NCBI GenBank assembly: GCA_027625225.1 | Contig: JAQBWG010000012.1 | Coordinates: 1 to 20,028 of the forward strand | DNA from: Chloroflexota bacterium | GTDB taxonomy: Bacteria > Chloroflexota > Dehalococcoidia > Lucifugimonadales > VGZR01 | Direction: 5' to 3' | DNA length: 20,028 nt | Shown here: piece by piece, positions 1 to 8,564 of the stretch | Position numbering within the stretch: the first letter of the stretch is position 1 | Layout of the letters: each line of letters opens with the position of its first letter | Notes under the pieces: model-generated | Told to the model about the DNA's origin: nothing | The model's database searches: none | What the model saw: the letters and a program-made list of their open reading frames with translations, nothing else | Position numbers and translations under genes: made by a program

Positions 1-852
1 AGTACCGGCGATGTGGACTTCGGCCCGAACGTGGTCATTGATCTCCAAGCCGAGCAGGCCCGCTGGTTTAACTCGCTGCTCAAAAGCGAGGATGACGGCA
101 TTGCCAAGGAGCCGCGCGTGAAGGTGTTCGTGATGGGCGCGAACAGGTGGCGGGAATCGGATGACTGGCCTATCCCGGGGACGGAGTACACTCCCTATTA
201 CCTGCACAGCGGCGGCAAGGCGAATTCACTCACCGGCGACGGTGGACTGAACACGGCCAAGCCGAAGAGCGAAAAGGCAGACCACTACGCCTACGACCCC
301 ATGCACCCGGTGCCGACTGCCGGTGGAAGCACCTGCTGTCTGGAAGATAGCAATCCGGTCTCGATGGGGCCGCGTGACCAGAGGCCGATTGAGTACCGCA
401 ACGACGTGTTGTGCTACACCAGCGAGCCACTGAAACAGGCCGTCGAGGTGACCGGGCCGGTCAAGGCGGTGCTGTACGCATCGTCGTCTGCTAGGGACAC
501 TGACTGGGTAGTTAAACTGGTGGACGTGGCACCCAACGGCTTCGCGATGAACGCGGCGCAGGGTATTTTGCGTGCACGATTCCGCGATTCTTACGAGAAG
601 CCGGAGCTTATGAAGCCGGGCGAGGTATACAAGTTCGAGATTGACCTGTGGTCAACCAGTAACTCCTTCCAGCCGGGGCACCGCATCCGTGTGGACGTGA
701 CCAGCAGTTGTTTCCCGCAGTTTGACCGTAACCTCAATACGGGCGAAGACTGCGGTACGGGTACAAAGATGGCGGTTGCCGAGCAAACGATTCTGCACGA
801 CAGCGAACATCCTTCACACATCGTGCTGCCGGTGATACCCGCAGGGAAGTAA
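1..852 (+). CDS. CocE/NonD family hydrolase, C-terminal part (5' end outside window)
   Basis: The reading frame is open from the left edge, so this is the last 283 residues of a longer protein; the GTG at position 13 is internal and not a credible start. The visible part matches the C-terminal region of the CocE/NonD (X-Pro dipeptidyl-peptidase-like) family. An early stretch reads FVMGANRWRESDDWP, and the later beta-sandwich domain carries the typical patterns EVTGPVKAVLYASSSARDTD and FQPGHRIRVDVTSS. Family members are serine hydrolases acting on esters or acyl-amino compounds such as cocaine or glutaryl-7-ACA. The alpha/beta-hydrolase core with the nucleophile would lie upstream, so neither substrate nor activity can be judged here. 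A strong terminator follows the stop, so this gene ends its transcription unit. Family call fairly sure; substrate unknown. Confidence 0.88.
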   Translation, partial: STGDVDFGPNVVIDLQAEQARWFNSLLKSEDDGIAKEPRVKVFVMGANRWRESDDWPIPGTEYTPYYLHSGGKANSLTGDGGLNTAKPKSEKADHYAYDPMHPVPTAGGSTCCLEDSNPVSMGPRDQRPIEYRNDVLCYTSEPLKQAVEVTGPVKAVLYASSSARDTDWVVKLVDVAPNGFAMNAAQGILRARFRDSYEKPELMKPGEVYKFEIDLWSTSNSFQPGHRIRVDVTSSCFPQFDRNLNTGEDCGTGTKMAVAEQTILHDSEHPSHIVLPVIPAGK

Positions 853-882
853 AACTAAAAAGGCCATATACGTAGGTTTTTA

Positions 883-925
883 GGCCGACCCGCAACCGCG
901 AACACGGTTGTGGGGCGGCCTTTCC
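883..925 (+). terminator. Rho-independent terminator after the CocE-like gene
   Basis: The left arm at 883-898 and right arm at 905-920 pair over 16 positions, with one A/G mismatch and one G-T pair, around a 6-nt loop. A short T-rich run (TTTCCTT) follows. It lies 30 nt after the hydrolase stop and about 30 nt before the next gene, separating the two transcription units. Confidence 0.8.
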
Positions 926-938
926 TTGCTTTGGATAG

Positions 939-950
939 TAGAATCAACCC
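939..950 (+). promoter_or_regulatory. Candidate -10 box directly before the exporter start (leaderless)
   Basis: TAGAAT at 939-944 ends 6 nt before the ATG at 951. Transcription would then begin at or next to the A of the start codon. No Shine-Dalgarno sequence is present in front of 951, which fits a leaderless mRNA. No good -35 box is visible, since the expected place is occupied by the terminator stem. Confidence 0.4.
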
Positions 951-2765
951 ATGGCTGTCATTCTTCGAATCATCGGCATGGTATTGCAACGCCGTTTTTT
1001 GGTGACTGCTGTCGTGCTATGCACAGCGGCAACCGTCGGGATTCAACTCTACCTCCCGCGCCTGTTCGGCCGGGTGATTGACGATGTGGTGGCGATAGCC
1101 GGTGGCGGGACGCTGGACAAGAGTACGCTTATCACGCTGGCGGCCATCATCTTCGGGTTGTGGGTCGCGAGGGGACTGGTGTCGTTCGGGTTGACCTACG
1201 CGGCTGAGACGCTGTCGCAACAGGTAGCGTACAGCATGCGTAATAGCTTCTACGACCACGTGCAGCGGCTGAGTTTCTCGTTCCACGATAAACACCATAC
1301 GGGCGATTTGATTTCGCGGGCCGTCACAGACGCGGAGGGCATCCGGTTCTTCGTGATGTTCGGGCTGTTGCGCGGGCCGTTCTTCTTCGCCCTGTACTTC
1401 GGCATACAAGGGATGCTCATCTGGATAGACTGGCGGTTGGGGTTGACCGTTGCCTGTGTTATGCCGTTCCTGTTGGCATACGTTATCGGCACGCGGCGGC
1501 AAGTGCGGCAGATATGGATGAGAATCCAGCGAATGATGGCCGAGCTAACCACCATTTTGCAGGAAAACCTGACCGGGATACGGGTGGTAAAGGCGTTCGC
1601 GGCGGAACCGTTCGAGGTTGGGAAGTTCGACCCCAAGAATCAGGAGGTGGCGGAGGAGTCGGTGAGGGCGACGAGAGTCAGGGCGAGGACGAACTCGGTG
1701 CTCGGGGTTTCGTTTATGGGGCTGGCCGCGGTCATTCTGGGCTACGGCGGCTATCTTGTCACGCAAGGCTCGCTCACGATTGGCGAGCTGGCGCAGTTCT
1801 TTCTGTATATCGAGGCACTGGCGCTGCCGGTAAGCATGTCGGGCTGGTTGGTGAACTCGTACGCGCGGGCAGTGTCGAGCGGGCAGCGGATGTTCGATAT
1901 TCTGGACACGCCGTCGCCTGTCGAAGAGTCGCCGAAAGCGGTGAGGTTGCCGTCCAGCAAGGGACATGTGGTGTTCGATAAGGTCTCATTCAGCTACGGC
2001 GACGGGACTGAAGCGCTGACCGACGTGAGCCTGGAGGCCAAGCCGGGACAGGTCATCGCGTTGCTGGGTGCGCCGGGCAGCGGTAAGAGTTCTATCGTGA
2101 GCCTGGTGCCACGCTTCTATGAGGTCTCGTCCGGCAGGGTGACCATCGATGGTGTGGATATCCGTGATGTGACGCTGGACTCGCTCCGGCGGAACATTGG
2201 CATCGTGCAACAGGACGTGTTCCTGTTCTCTGCCCGTATGCGCGATAACATCGCGTACGGCCGCCATGATGCGACGCTGGACGAAGTTGTGGCGGCGTCC
2301 AAGGCGGCACAGCTTCATGAGTTCCTCAGCGGACTCGACGACGGGTATGACACCTGGGTGGGCGAACGCGGGGTGAACCTGTCGGGAGGACAACGTCAGC
2401 GCGTCGCTATCGCGCGTGCGTTGCTGCTCGACCCGCCGATATTGATTCTCGACGACTCGCTGTCCAGCGTGGATGCGGAAACTGAACTGGAACTCCTCAA
2501 GGCGCTGGAACTGGCGATGCAGGGCCGCACAACGTTCGTCATAGCTCACCGGCTGAGCACGGTGCGCAAAGCGGACGTGGTGCTGGTGATGGAGAACGGA
2601 CGTATTGCCGAACGGGGAACGCATCAAGATTTGTTAGCACGCGGTGGGCTGTACCGACAGATATATGAGTTGCAACTGCGTCCGCAAGAGCTTGTGAGTG
2701 ATGACGTGCAAGTGAACGGCCATCCGGCCATGCAGACGCAAGTACCACCGGGGAGGTGCGGATGA
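951..2765 (+). CDS. ABC exporter half-transporter, subunit with degenerate Walker B
   Basis: A 604-residue half-transporter: an N-terminal six-helix type IV exporter membrane domain (about residues 1-320) followed by a nucleotide-binding domain. Visible motifs are Walker A GAPGSGKS (373-380), signature LSGGQ (477-481), Walker B ending in D501-D502, and switch histidine H533. The catalytic glutamate expected after Walker B is aspartate (LILDDSLSSVD), as in one half of heterodimeric exporters such as TM287/288 or BmrCD. The next gene starts inside this stop codon (ATGA overlap) and encodes the complementary half. Together they should form a membrane exporter for lipids, drugs or peptides; the substrate cannot be told. 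The start ATG at 951 follows a -10-like box with no Shine-Dalgarno, so translation may be leaderless. Confidence 0.93.
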   Translation: MAVILRIIGMVLQRRFLVTAVVLCTAATVGIQLYLPRLFGRVIDDVVAIAGGGTLDKSTLITLAAIIFGLWVARGLVSFGLTYAAETLSQQVAYSMRNSFYDHVQRLSFSFHDKHHTGDLISRAVTDAEGIRFFVMFGLLRGPFFFALYFGIQGMLIWIDWRLGLTVACVMPFLLAYVIGTRRQVRQIWMRIQRMMAELTTILQENLTGIRVVKAFAAEPFEVGKFDPKNQEVAEESVRATRVRARTNSVLGVSFMGLAAVILGYGGYLVTQGSLTIGELAQFFLYIEALALPVSMSGWLVNSYARAVSSGQRMFDILDTPSPVEESPKAVRLPSSKGHVVFDKVSFSYGDGTEALTDVSLEAKPGQVIALLGAPGSGKSSIVSLVPRFYEVSSGRVTIDGVDIRDVTLDSLRRNIGIVQQDVFLFSARMRDNIAYGRHDATLDEVVAASKAAQLHEFLSGLDDGYDTWVGERGVNLSGGQRQRVAIARALLLDPPILILDDSLSSVDAETELELLKALELAMQGRTTFVIAHRLSTVRKADVVLVMENGRIAERGTHQDLLARGGLYRQIYELQLRPQELVSDDVQVNGHPAMQTQVPPGRCG

Positions 2766-4582
2766 TTCATCATCACGCCACGTCGGGCGGCAAGGAACTG
2801 GACGAAGAGGTTTTCGGCAATGTTTACGACCCACGTGTAGTAAGCCGGATGCTTCCCTATTTGCGTCCTTACCGTAGCCGAATCATCTTTGCGCTCATCG
2901 GAGCGCTTGTTGTCGCGGGAACGGCGGTGGCCATACCGTGGCTCATCAAGGTGGGCATTGATACCTGTATCGCGGGGTCGAGGTTCGGCTGTCTGTCGTG
3001 GACGGTTGTGGCAATCGCTATAGCGGCGATAGTGAACTTCGGGGCGAACTACTTGTACCAGGTGGCTATCGAGAGGGTCGGACAGGGCTTGCTCCGCGAC
3101 CTGCGCGGCGAACTGTTTGCGCACGTGCAGCGGCAGTCACTGTCGTTCTTCGACCGCACCGAGGTTGGCAGGCTCATCTCTCGCATCATCGGCGACGTGG
3201 GGCAGCTACAGGAGATGACTTCCATCGTGGTGATGACGCTGACCGACGCGTTCATACTCGTCGGCATCATCGTGGCTATGCTGCTGCTGAACTGGCAATT
3301 GGGTCTCATCGCGCTGGCCGTCATGCCGGTGCTGGTTGTCGTAATGGCGATGTGGCAGCCGTACGCGCGGAAGGCCTTCATCCGGGTGCGTCGTGCTATT
3401 TCAATCGTGAACGTGAGTCTGGCGGAAAACATCTCCGGTGTGCGCGTGGTGCAGGCGATGAGCAGACAGAGCCGAAACCTGAAGGTGTTCGATGAAAAGA
3501 ACCGTGAGCATCTGGATGCCAGCTTGAGCGCTGCACGGCTGTCCGCCGGCCTGAACCCGACGCTGGATACCCTGACCGCGCTGTGCATCGGGCTCATCAT
3601 CTATTTCGGCAGTCTGATGGTCAGCAACAGCGTGTTCGAGGTAGGAGTGCTGTTGGCCTTCCTGCTGTATATTCAAAGGTTCTTCGAGCCTGTACGCAAT
3701 CTCACCATGCAGTACGGACAACTCCAGCGCTCGATGGCGTCGGGCGCGCGTATTTTCGACCTGCTGGACGCTCCGCCGTCGCTGGTGGACGCCCCGAACG
3801 CGAAAGATCTGCCGGACATTCAGGGCGATGTGGAAGTCAAAGATGTGAGCTTCGGGTATGGGCCGAACAAGGACGTGTTAAAGGACATCAACCTGCGCAT
3901 GAAGCCCGGTGAAAATGTGGCACTGGTCGGACCGTCCGGCGCGGGCAAGACGACGCTGGTGTCTTTGTTGATGCGCTTCCACGATGTGCCGGAGGGCCGT
4001 GGTGCGATATTGGTCGACGGTGTCGACATCCGGACAGCAACGCGGCGGTCGCTCGTGCGGCAGATGAGCATGGTATTGCAGGAGCCGTTCCTGTTTTCCG
4101 GTACGGTTCGGGACAACATCACCTACAGCAGGCCTGAAGTTACGGACACGAAGATGATTGAGGCGGCGAAGGCGGTGGGCGCGCACGATTTCATCATGCG
4201 ACTGGAGAAGGGCTACGACACGGAATTGCAGGAACGCGGTGGTAATCTTAGTCAGGGCCAACGGCAGTTGCTCAGCTTTGCACGGGCCATCGTCGCCGAT
4301 CCGAGCATCCTCATCCTCGACGAGGCCACGGCGAGCGTGGACAGCCACACCGAGACGCTCATCCAGGCCGCACTCAAAACGCTGCTAGAAGGCCGAACCG
4401 CTATCGTCATCGCCCACCGGCTTTCTACGGTACGCGATGCCACGCGCATTGTAGTACTCGAACAAGGGCGTATCGTGGAAGAAGGGTCACATTCTGATTT
4501 GATGGGCCAGTTAGGGCTGTACGCACGGCTATATTCGATGAACTTCCAGGAAGGTGCTGACGATGGGGACGCGGGAGAATAA
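2762..4582 (+). CDS. ABC exporter half-transporter, catalytic partner subunit
   Basis: A 606-residue half-transporter with an N-terminal membrane domain and a C-terminal ATPase domain. Walker A is GPSGAGKT (390-397), Walker B ends D520 with catalytic E521, and the switch histidine is H552. Its signature is LSQGQ (496-500) rather than LSGGQ. That deviation is what the other half of a degenerate-site heterodimer shows. This subunit's Walker motifs pair with the consensus LSGGQ of the upstream subunit to make the hydrolysing site. The altered LSQGQ faces the aspartate Walker B of the partner. I chose ATG 2762 over GTG 2756 because GGGAGG at 2751-2756 sits 5 nt before it and it overlaps the upstream stop as ATGA. 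The end overlaps the next gene by 20 nt. Confidence 0.93.
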   Translation: MIHHHATSGGKELDEEVFGNVYDPRVVSRMLPYLRPYRSRIIFALIGALVVAGTAVAIPWLIKVGIDTCIAGSRFGCLSWTVVAIAIAAIVNFGANYLYQVAIERVGQGLLRDLRGELFAHVQRQSLSFFDRTEVGRLISRIIGDVGQLQEMTSIVVMTLTDAFILVGIIVAMLLLNWQLGLIALAVMPVLVVVMAMWQPYARKAFIRVRRAISIVNVSLAENISGVRVVQAMSRQSRNLKVFDEKNREHLDASLSAARLSAGLNPTLDTLTALCIGLIIYFGSLMVSNSVFEVGVLLAFLLYIQRFFEPVRNLTMQYGQLQRSMASGARIFDLLDAPPSLVDAPNAKDLPDIQGDVEVKDVSFGYGPNKDVLKDINLRMKPGENVALVGPSGAGKTTLVSLLMRFHDVPEGRGAILVDGVDIRTATRRSLVRQMSMVLQEPFLFSGTVRDNITYSRPEVTDTKMIEAAKAVGAHDFIMRLEKGYDTELQERGGNLSQGQRQLLSFARAIVADPSILILDEATASVDSHTETLIQAALKTLLEGRTAIVIAHRLSTVRDATRIVVLEQGRIVEEGSHSDLMGQLGLYARLYSMNFQEGADDGDAGE

Positions 4583-4973
4583 AGCGACGCTGCTGGAGTC
4601 CGTCGTGGCGTTCAACGACGCGAACGACCGCATGCGGTACTTCGATGTGCTGTATGGCGGCGACGCCACCATGCCCGGCCTGCGAGGCTATTCGACGGGC
4701 CTCGACGGGTTCACGCAGTACTATACCCGCCTGTGGGCGGCCTTTCCGGATCTGCATATGCGATTGGAAGATATGGTTGCCGAGGGCGACAACGTCTCGG
4801 CGCGATTCACCGTCACGGGAACGCACACCGGGCCACTTGGTGAGGTGCAGCCGACGGGAAAACGGGTGCTCTTCACCGGGGCGACATTCTTACGGTTCCG
4901 CGACGGGAAGTGCTACGAGCGCTGGGGTGTTTTCGACCAACTGGGGCTTATGGAGCAGTTGACGGGCGGCTGA
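4563..4973 (+). CDS. SnoaL-like / ester cyclase family protein (NTF2 fold), first copy
   Basis: A 136-residue single-domain protein of the NTF2-like superfamily, ester cyclase (SnoaL-like polyketide cyclase) group. The signature order is visible: a helical start, LWAAFPDLHMRLEDMVAEGD, then VTGTHTGPLGEVQPTGK, and a C-terminal strand ending ERWGVFDQLGLMEQL. Such proteins form small cone-shaped barrels that bind hydrophobic ligands; some are cyclases or isomerases, most are uncharacterised. ATG 4563 is preferred over GTG 4554 because AGGAAGG (4548-4554) lies 8 nt before it. It overlaps the upstream exporter gene by 20 nt, implying translational coupling and one mRNA. A role tied to the exporter is inference from position only. 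Confidence 0.82.
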   Translation: MGTRENKATLLESVVAFNDANDRMRYFDVLYGGDATMPGLRGYSTGLDGFTQYYTRLWAAFPDLHMRLEDMVAEGDNVSARFTVTGTHTGPLGEVQPTGKRVLFTGATFLRFRDGKCYERWGVFDQLGLMEQLTGG

Positions 4974-4979
4974 TATCAT
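4971..4979 (+). promoter_or_regulatory. Possible extended -10 element before the second SnoaL-like gene
   Basis: TGATATCAT fits the TGn-TATNAT extended -10 form and overlaps the stop codon of the preceding gene. It is 36 nt upstream of the ATG at 5016, leaving room for a short leader with the GAGGAG ribosome site. No convincing -35 box is seen. It could give the second copy extra transcription independent of the exporter operon. Confidence 0.3.
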
Positions 4980-5015
4980 GTCCGCCTTTAGCGTTAAGCA
5001 ACGAGGAGTCTAACT

Positions 5016-5441
5016 ATGACCGAGCAGTCGCTGGCCCAAAAGAACAAGCAAATCATTTACGACTACACGCTGGCGGTGCAGCGGCATAAGGACTTCGATG
5101 CCATCGAAAAGTTCGTTTCCCCGGACTTCTATAACCACGATGTGTTCCCCGGAGTGCCACGAGACCGTGAGGGGTCAAAGGAGCTATTCCATCTTTTATG
5201 GGGTGCGTTTCCAGACATGGATGTAGAGATTCACGATCAGGTGGCCGAAGGTGCGCTCGTAACCACGCGTAAGACCATCACCGGCACGCATAAAGGCGAC
5301 TTTTTAGGTGTGTCCGCGACCAATAAGCCGTTTCGGTTGGAAGTGATAGATACCCTGGAGGTGAAGGGCGGTCAAATCACCGCGCACTGGGCGGTGGCCG
5401 ACATCCCCGGTTTTTGGAAGCAGCTCGGCGTGGAGCGGTGA
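5016..5441 (+). CDS. SnoaL-like / ester cyclase family protein (NTF2 fold), second copy
   Basis: A 141-residue member of the same ester-cyclase-like family as the gene 42 nt upstream. Shared landmarks are an LLWGAFPDMDVEIHDQVAEG segment, the ITGTHKGDFLG turn and a final strand HWAVADIPGFWKQLG. Similarity to the first copy is clear in motif order but modest in sequence, so this is an old duplication or two independently gained members. The start is well set: GAGGAG at 5003-5008 lies 7 nt before the ATG. The stop is immediately next to the DUF488 reading frame. No signal peptide is present, so it is cytoplasmic. Ligand and reaction are unknown. Confidence 0.85.
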   Translation: MTEQSLAQKNKQIIYDYTLAVQRHKDFDAIEKFVSPDFYNHDVFPGVPRDREGSKELFHLLWGAFPDMDVEIHDQVAEGALVTTRKTITGTHKGDFLGVSATNKPFRLEVIDTLEVKGGQITAHWAVADIPGFWKQLGVER

Positions 5442-5442
5442 C

Positions 5443-5886
5443 ATCGAACCTCAGGTTTACACCATCGGCCACAGCCGTCACGACTGGGAGCGATTTCGCG
5501 ACCTGTTGAAGGCGGCGCCCATCGAGGTGCTGGTGGACATCCGGAGCAATCCGGTCAGTCGTTTTGCCAGGTTTGCCAACAAGGCTAAGATGCCGCCGCT
5601 TTTGGAGGCCGAAGGTGTGGAGTATCGGTGGATGGGTGACACGCTCGGCGGTAAGCCGGAAGATTCGTCGTTTTACAACGAAAAAGGCCGTCCGGACTTC
5701 GAGAAAATGCGAACCACATCAGGGTTCCGTGAAGGTATTGCCGAGTTAGCCGAACTGGCGCAGGAGAAATTGGTCGCCATCATGTGCGCCGAGGAAGACC
5801 CGACCGGCTGCCACCGTACGCTGCTGGTGGCGCCCGAACTGCAAGAGTTGGGGTTTCACATCGTTCACGTGCGGGCAAAGGGTTAG
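5443..5886 (+). CDS. DUF488 family protein, apparent non-canonical ATC start
   Basis: The frame encodes a nearly complete DUF488 protein of about 147 residues. The N-terminus shows the family hallmark VYTIGHS followed by EVLVDIRSNPVSRFARFAN, and the C-terminal half shows MCAEEDPTGCHR (C115, C123, H124, R125 counted from 5443). No ATG, GTG or TTG occurs in frame from the upstream stop at 5362 until TTG 5506, which would delete the conserved TIGHS segment. GGAG at 5432-5435 sits 7 nt before ATC 5443, making that the best start by position. The alternatives are a rare AUC start, or a sequencing error (ATG read as ATC, or one base lost after GTG 5438). DUF488 proteins are cytoplasmic and of unknown function. 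It is the last gene of the + run and ends 4 nt from the convergent SbcC stop. Confidence 0.8.
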   Translation: MEPQVYTIGHSRHDWERFRDLLKAAPIEVLVDIRSNPVSRFARFANKAKMPPLLEAEGVEYRWMGDTLGGKPEDSSFYNEKGRPDFEKMRTTSGFREGIAELAELAQEKLVAIMCAEEDPTGCHRTLLVAPELQELGFHIVHVRAKG

Positions 5887-5890
5887 GCGA

Positions 5891-8461
5891 TTACGCAATC
5901 ACGAAGGTCGAGCCCTGCGGCGTCTTGGTTACCTCGATGCGCACAGGGAACGCTTCTTTGATGTCCTCGACGTGTGTGATGACAAGTATCTTTTTGAAGT
6001 CGTTCTGGATGGATTGGATGGATTCCTTCAGACGTTCCTGACCGGCGGCATCCTGTGAGCCGAAACCTTCGTCGATAAACAAAATAGGCAGAGGCGCACC
6101 CGACCGGCGGGCGAGCAGCTTGGACAGCGCGATACGCAGGGCGAAGTTGATGCGGAACGCCTCGCCGCCGCTGAAGGTTTCGTAGCTGCGGGTGCCCATT
6201 TCATCGGCGATTTTGATGTCCAATGCCTCGGTGGGCACGCCTTTTTGCTTGCGTCCTTCACGCAGTTCCAGTTTCAAGGCCATTCGTCCGTCGGTGAGCC
6301 GTCCGAGTAGCTCGTTGGCGTCCGATTCCAGTTGGGGAATAGCCGCCTCGATGATAAGCGCGGGAATGCCATTCCGTCCGAAGGCGCGCTGTAACTCGTC
6401 GTACACGGACTTCTCGTCCAGAAGTTTCGTGCGCTGGTCTTCCAGACCGCGTGCTTCGAGTTCGGCCATTTCGCAGCGGGCGATCTGTTCTTGGACGGCA
6501 CCCTGCTTTCTGAGTGCTTCGTTATAGACGGCTTCCGACTCCTTCAGCTTTTGGCGCACTGCATCAATCGCTTGCTGAGAGGCCGTCGGGTCTTCGGCAG
6601 GCTGCTCAAATCCAGCCAACTCCTGCTCTAACTTGGCCATGTCTGAGCGCCGCCGTGTGAGAGTTTCTGTTGATGCAAGCAACGTTTCGAGTTCTGCAGG
6701 CAAGTTTGCCTTGGCCTCCTGCACTTTTCTGTTAAGGTCTACGTATTGCTCAAGAGTGTGCACTTGTTCACGCGTTGCCTTATGTGCGTCGGCATCGTAC
6801 CCAAGCTCCGCGACCTTGGCTTCCAACGCCGCGAGTTGTTGTCGTTCGTTTTGCGCGAAATCGTTCGTCTTCAATAATTGCTCGACGGCTGCAAGATTTT
6901 TGCGGGCGGGTTTCAACGCCTCGCTCGCCTCGCGTGCTTGCTGCGCATCACGCTCCAGCCCTTCGATACGACGATGCAGTACGACGCCTTGCTGCGCGAG
7001 GTTCTTCTCAAGTTGAGAGCGCTGAACAACGAGCGACTGAAGTTCACGCTCCTTCGTATCTTTTGTTTGGGTACTTTGTTTGAATTCGGCCTTGGCCCGA
7101 CGACCTTGAGATTCGTACTCGGTGCGCAGGTGTTCCTGTGACTCCGGGCCTAGCGGCTGCTGACAGACAGGACATGTGGCATCTTTACTGTCGAGTAAAT
7201 CGAACTTCTTACGGGTCTCTTCCATCTTCGTCTTTAGCGATTCGATGGTTTGGTCTAGCACAGCGATGTCCTTCGTAAGCGCCTCCGCTTTTCCGACAGT
7301 GGATTTCAGACGCTGCTCTTCCTGTTCAAGCCGGGTGAGGCCTTGCCGGGCGCTTTCAAGTTCCTGTTCGATTGCAGGGAGACGTGCCGACTTGGGTTCG
7401 AGGTCGCGTTCGATGGACTCGCTCAGTTTTTTGATTTCGGCTCGTAGAATGGCTTCCTCGGCAGCGATTTTTTGATCGAGCGGCGATCGTTCCGACGACA
7501 GGTGAGTCATACGACCCAGCGCATTGGTCAAGCGCTCAGACTCGGTACGCGCTTTCTGATATGCGGCGAACCGGGCATACACCTCCACTTCTTGTGCGAC
7601 TAACGCCTCGAATTCCGCGACGCGAGTCTTGTGGCCGGCCTCCCGTTTTTCCAGCGAAGCTATGTCTTCACGGTGCTCTTTCAGACGACGCTTTATATCT
7701 TTCGCCTGCGTACCGCGCGTCTGTAGTTCGTCGTACTTTCGTTGACGGGCTTCAGTGTCCTTTCGCAACGTCTCTAGTGAAGAAACGAGCGTATCCATCT
7801 CGCTATTGATAGTGGCCAGCGCTTCTTCGTATTCGGGACGCCGCTCGGCCTCCTGTCGCTTCACTGCCAGTTTCGTCTCGGCGTCTTGAACGTTTTGCTG
7901 AATCTCACGGCCCTGCTGCTTCGCCTGCTCCTCAACTCGCTCGTAATACGAAAGACTTAACACCTCCGCAAGGCGCTCTTTACGCTCGGAGGAGTTGGCA
8001 GTGGTGAACAGGTCCGCCCTTCCCTGCACGAGAAACGCGGTGTTGATGAATGTGTCGTAGTCCATATGCAAAAGCTCGCGGATGCGTGTCTCGGTGTCGC
8101 GGACGGTATTGCCGGTGATGGCTTTGAAGCCGCCGCTGGAGGCCACGAACAGGTTGAGGTCGGTCTTGCCCTGGCGGCTTCCGCCGGAGCGGATGTGGCT
8201 TCGTACGACTTTGTACTGCTGGTCGCGTGCGAGGAACTCCAACTCGACGGAGACGTCGGGCTGGCCCTGGTGGATGAGTTCGTCCTGGGTGGATGCGCGC
8301 GCATGTCCCCACAGCGCCCATGTGATTGCGTCGAGCAGTGCCGACTTACCGTGCCCGTTTTCACCGCATAGGCATGCTATATGTATGGGTTCGAGATCCA
8401 GCGTCGGGACGTTGTCCCGATAACACATGAAGTTGTTGACAGTGAGGCGCAGCGGGATCAT
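5891..8461 (-). CDS. sbcC: SbcC/Rad50-type DNA repair ATPase
   Basis: An 856-residue SMC-like ATPase. The N-terminal half-domain has IPLRLTVNNFMCYRD and Walker A GENGHGKS (33-40). Long coiled-coil arms full of Gln, Glu, Lys and Ala flank the zinc hook CPVC (430-433). The C-terminal half-domain has the ABC signature FSGGE (763-767) and Walker B ILFIDE (D797, E798), then the D-loop GFGSQD. Rad50/SbcC pairs with the Mre11/SbcD nuclease to process broken or hairpin DNA ends, but no SbcD gene lies in this window. The length is closer to archaeal Rad50 than to E. coli SbcC. I chose ATG 8461, which gives the usual MIPLRL start; an in-frame TTG at 8470 would add three residues. All key motifs are intact. 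Confidence 0.93.
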   Translation of the reverse strand: MIPLRLTVNNFMCYRDNVPTLDLEPIHIACLCGENGHGKSALLDAITWALWGHARASTQDELIHQGQPDVSVELEFLARDQQYKVVRSHIRSGGSRQGKTDLNLFVASSGGFKAITGNTVRDTETRIRELLHMDYDTFINTAFLVQGRADLFTTANSSERKERLAEVLSLSYYERVEEQAKQQGREIQQNVQDAETKLAVKRQEAERRPEYEEALATINSEMDTLVSSLETLRKDTEARQRKYDELQTRGTQAKDIKRRLKEHREDIASLEKREAGHKTRVAEFEALVAQEVEVYARFAAYQKARTESERLTNALGRMTHLSSERSPLDQKIAAEEAILRAEIKKLSESIERDLEPKSARLPAIEQELESARQGLTRLEQEEQRLKSTVGKAEALTKDIAVLDQTIESLKTKMEETRKKFDLLDSKDATCPVCQQPLGPESQEHLRTEYESQGRRAKAEFKQSTQTKDTKERELQSLVVQRSQLEKNLAQQGVVLHRRIEGLERDAQQAREASEALKPARKNLAAVEQLLKTNDFAQNERQQLAALEAKVAELGYDADAHKATREQVHTLEQYVDLNRKVQEAKANLPAELETLLASTETLTRRRSDMAKLEQELAGFEQPAEDPTASQQAIDAVRQKLKESEAVYNEALRKQGAVQEQIARCEMAELEARGLEDQRTKLLDEKSVYDELQRAFGRNGIPALIIEAAIPQLESDANELLGRLTDGRMALKLELREGRKQKGVPTEALDIKIADEMGTRSYETFSGGEAFRINFALRIALSKLLARRSGAPLPILFIDEGFGSQDAAGQERLKESIQSIQNDFKKILVITHVEDIKEAFPVRIEVTKTPQGSTFVIA

Positions 8462-8564
8462 GCGGCACAACTGCGATAGATATGAAATGTGGATGGGGGC
8501 AATCTGTCCATGACAGGCGAAGTATATCTCGCCAGGAGCAGTAGGTGTTCAGCTGGTCGGGAGG

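Noticed and set aside
1986..2627. A 213-codon minus-strand frame inside the first exporter gene
   Set aside because: It lies wholly within a well-supported ABC ATPase domain on the other strand and resembles nothing.
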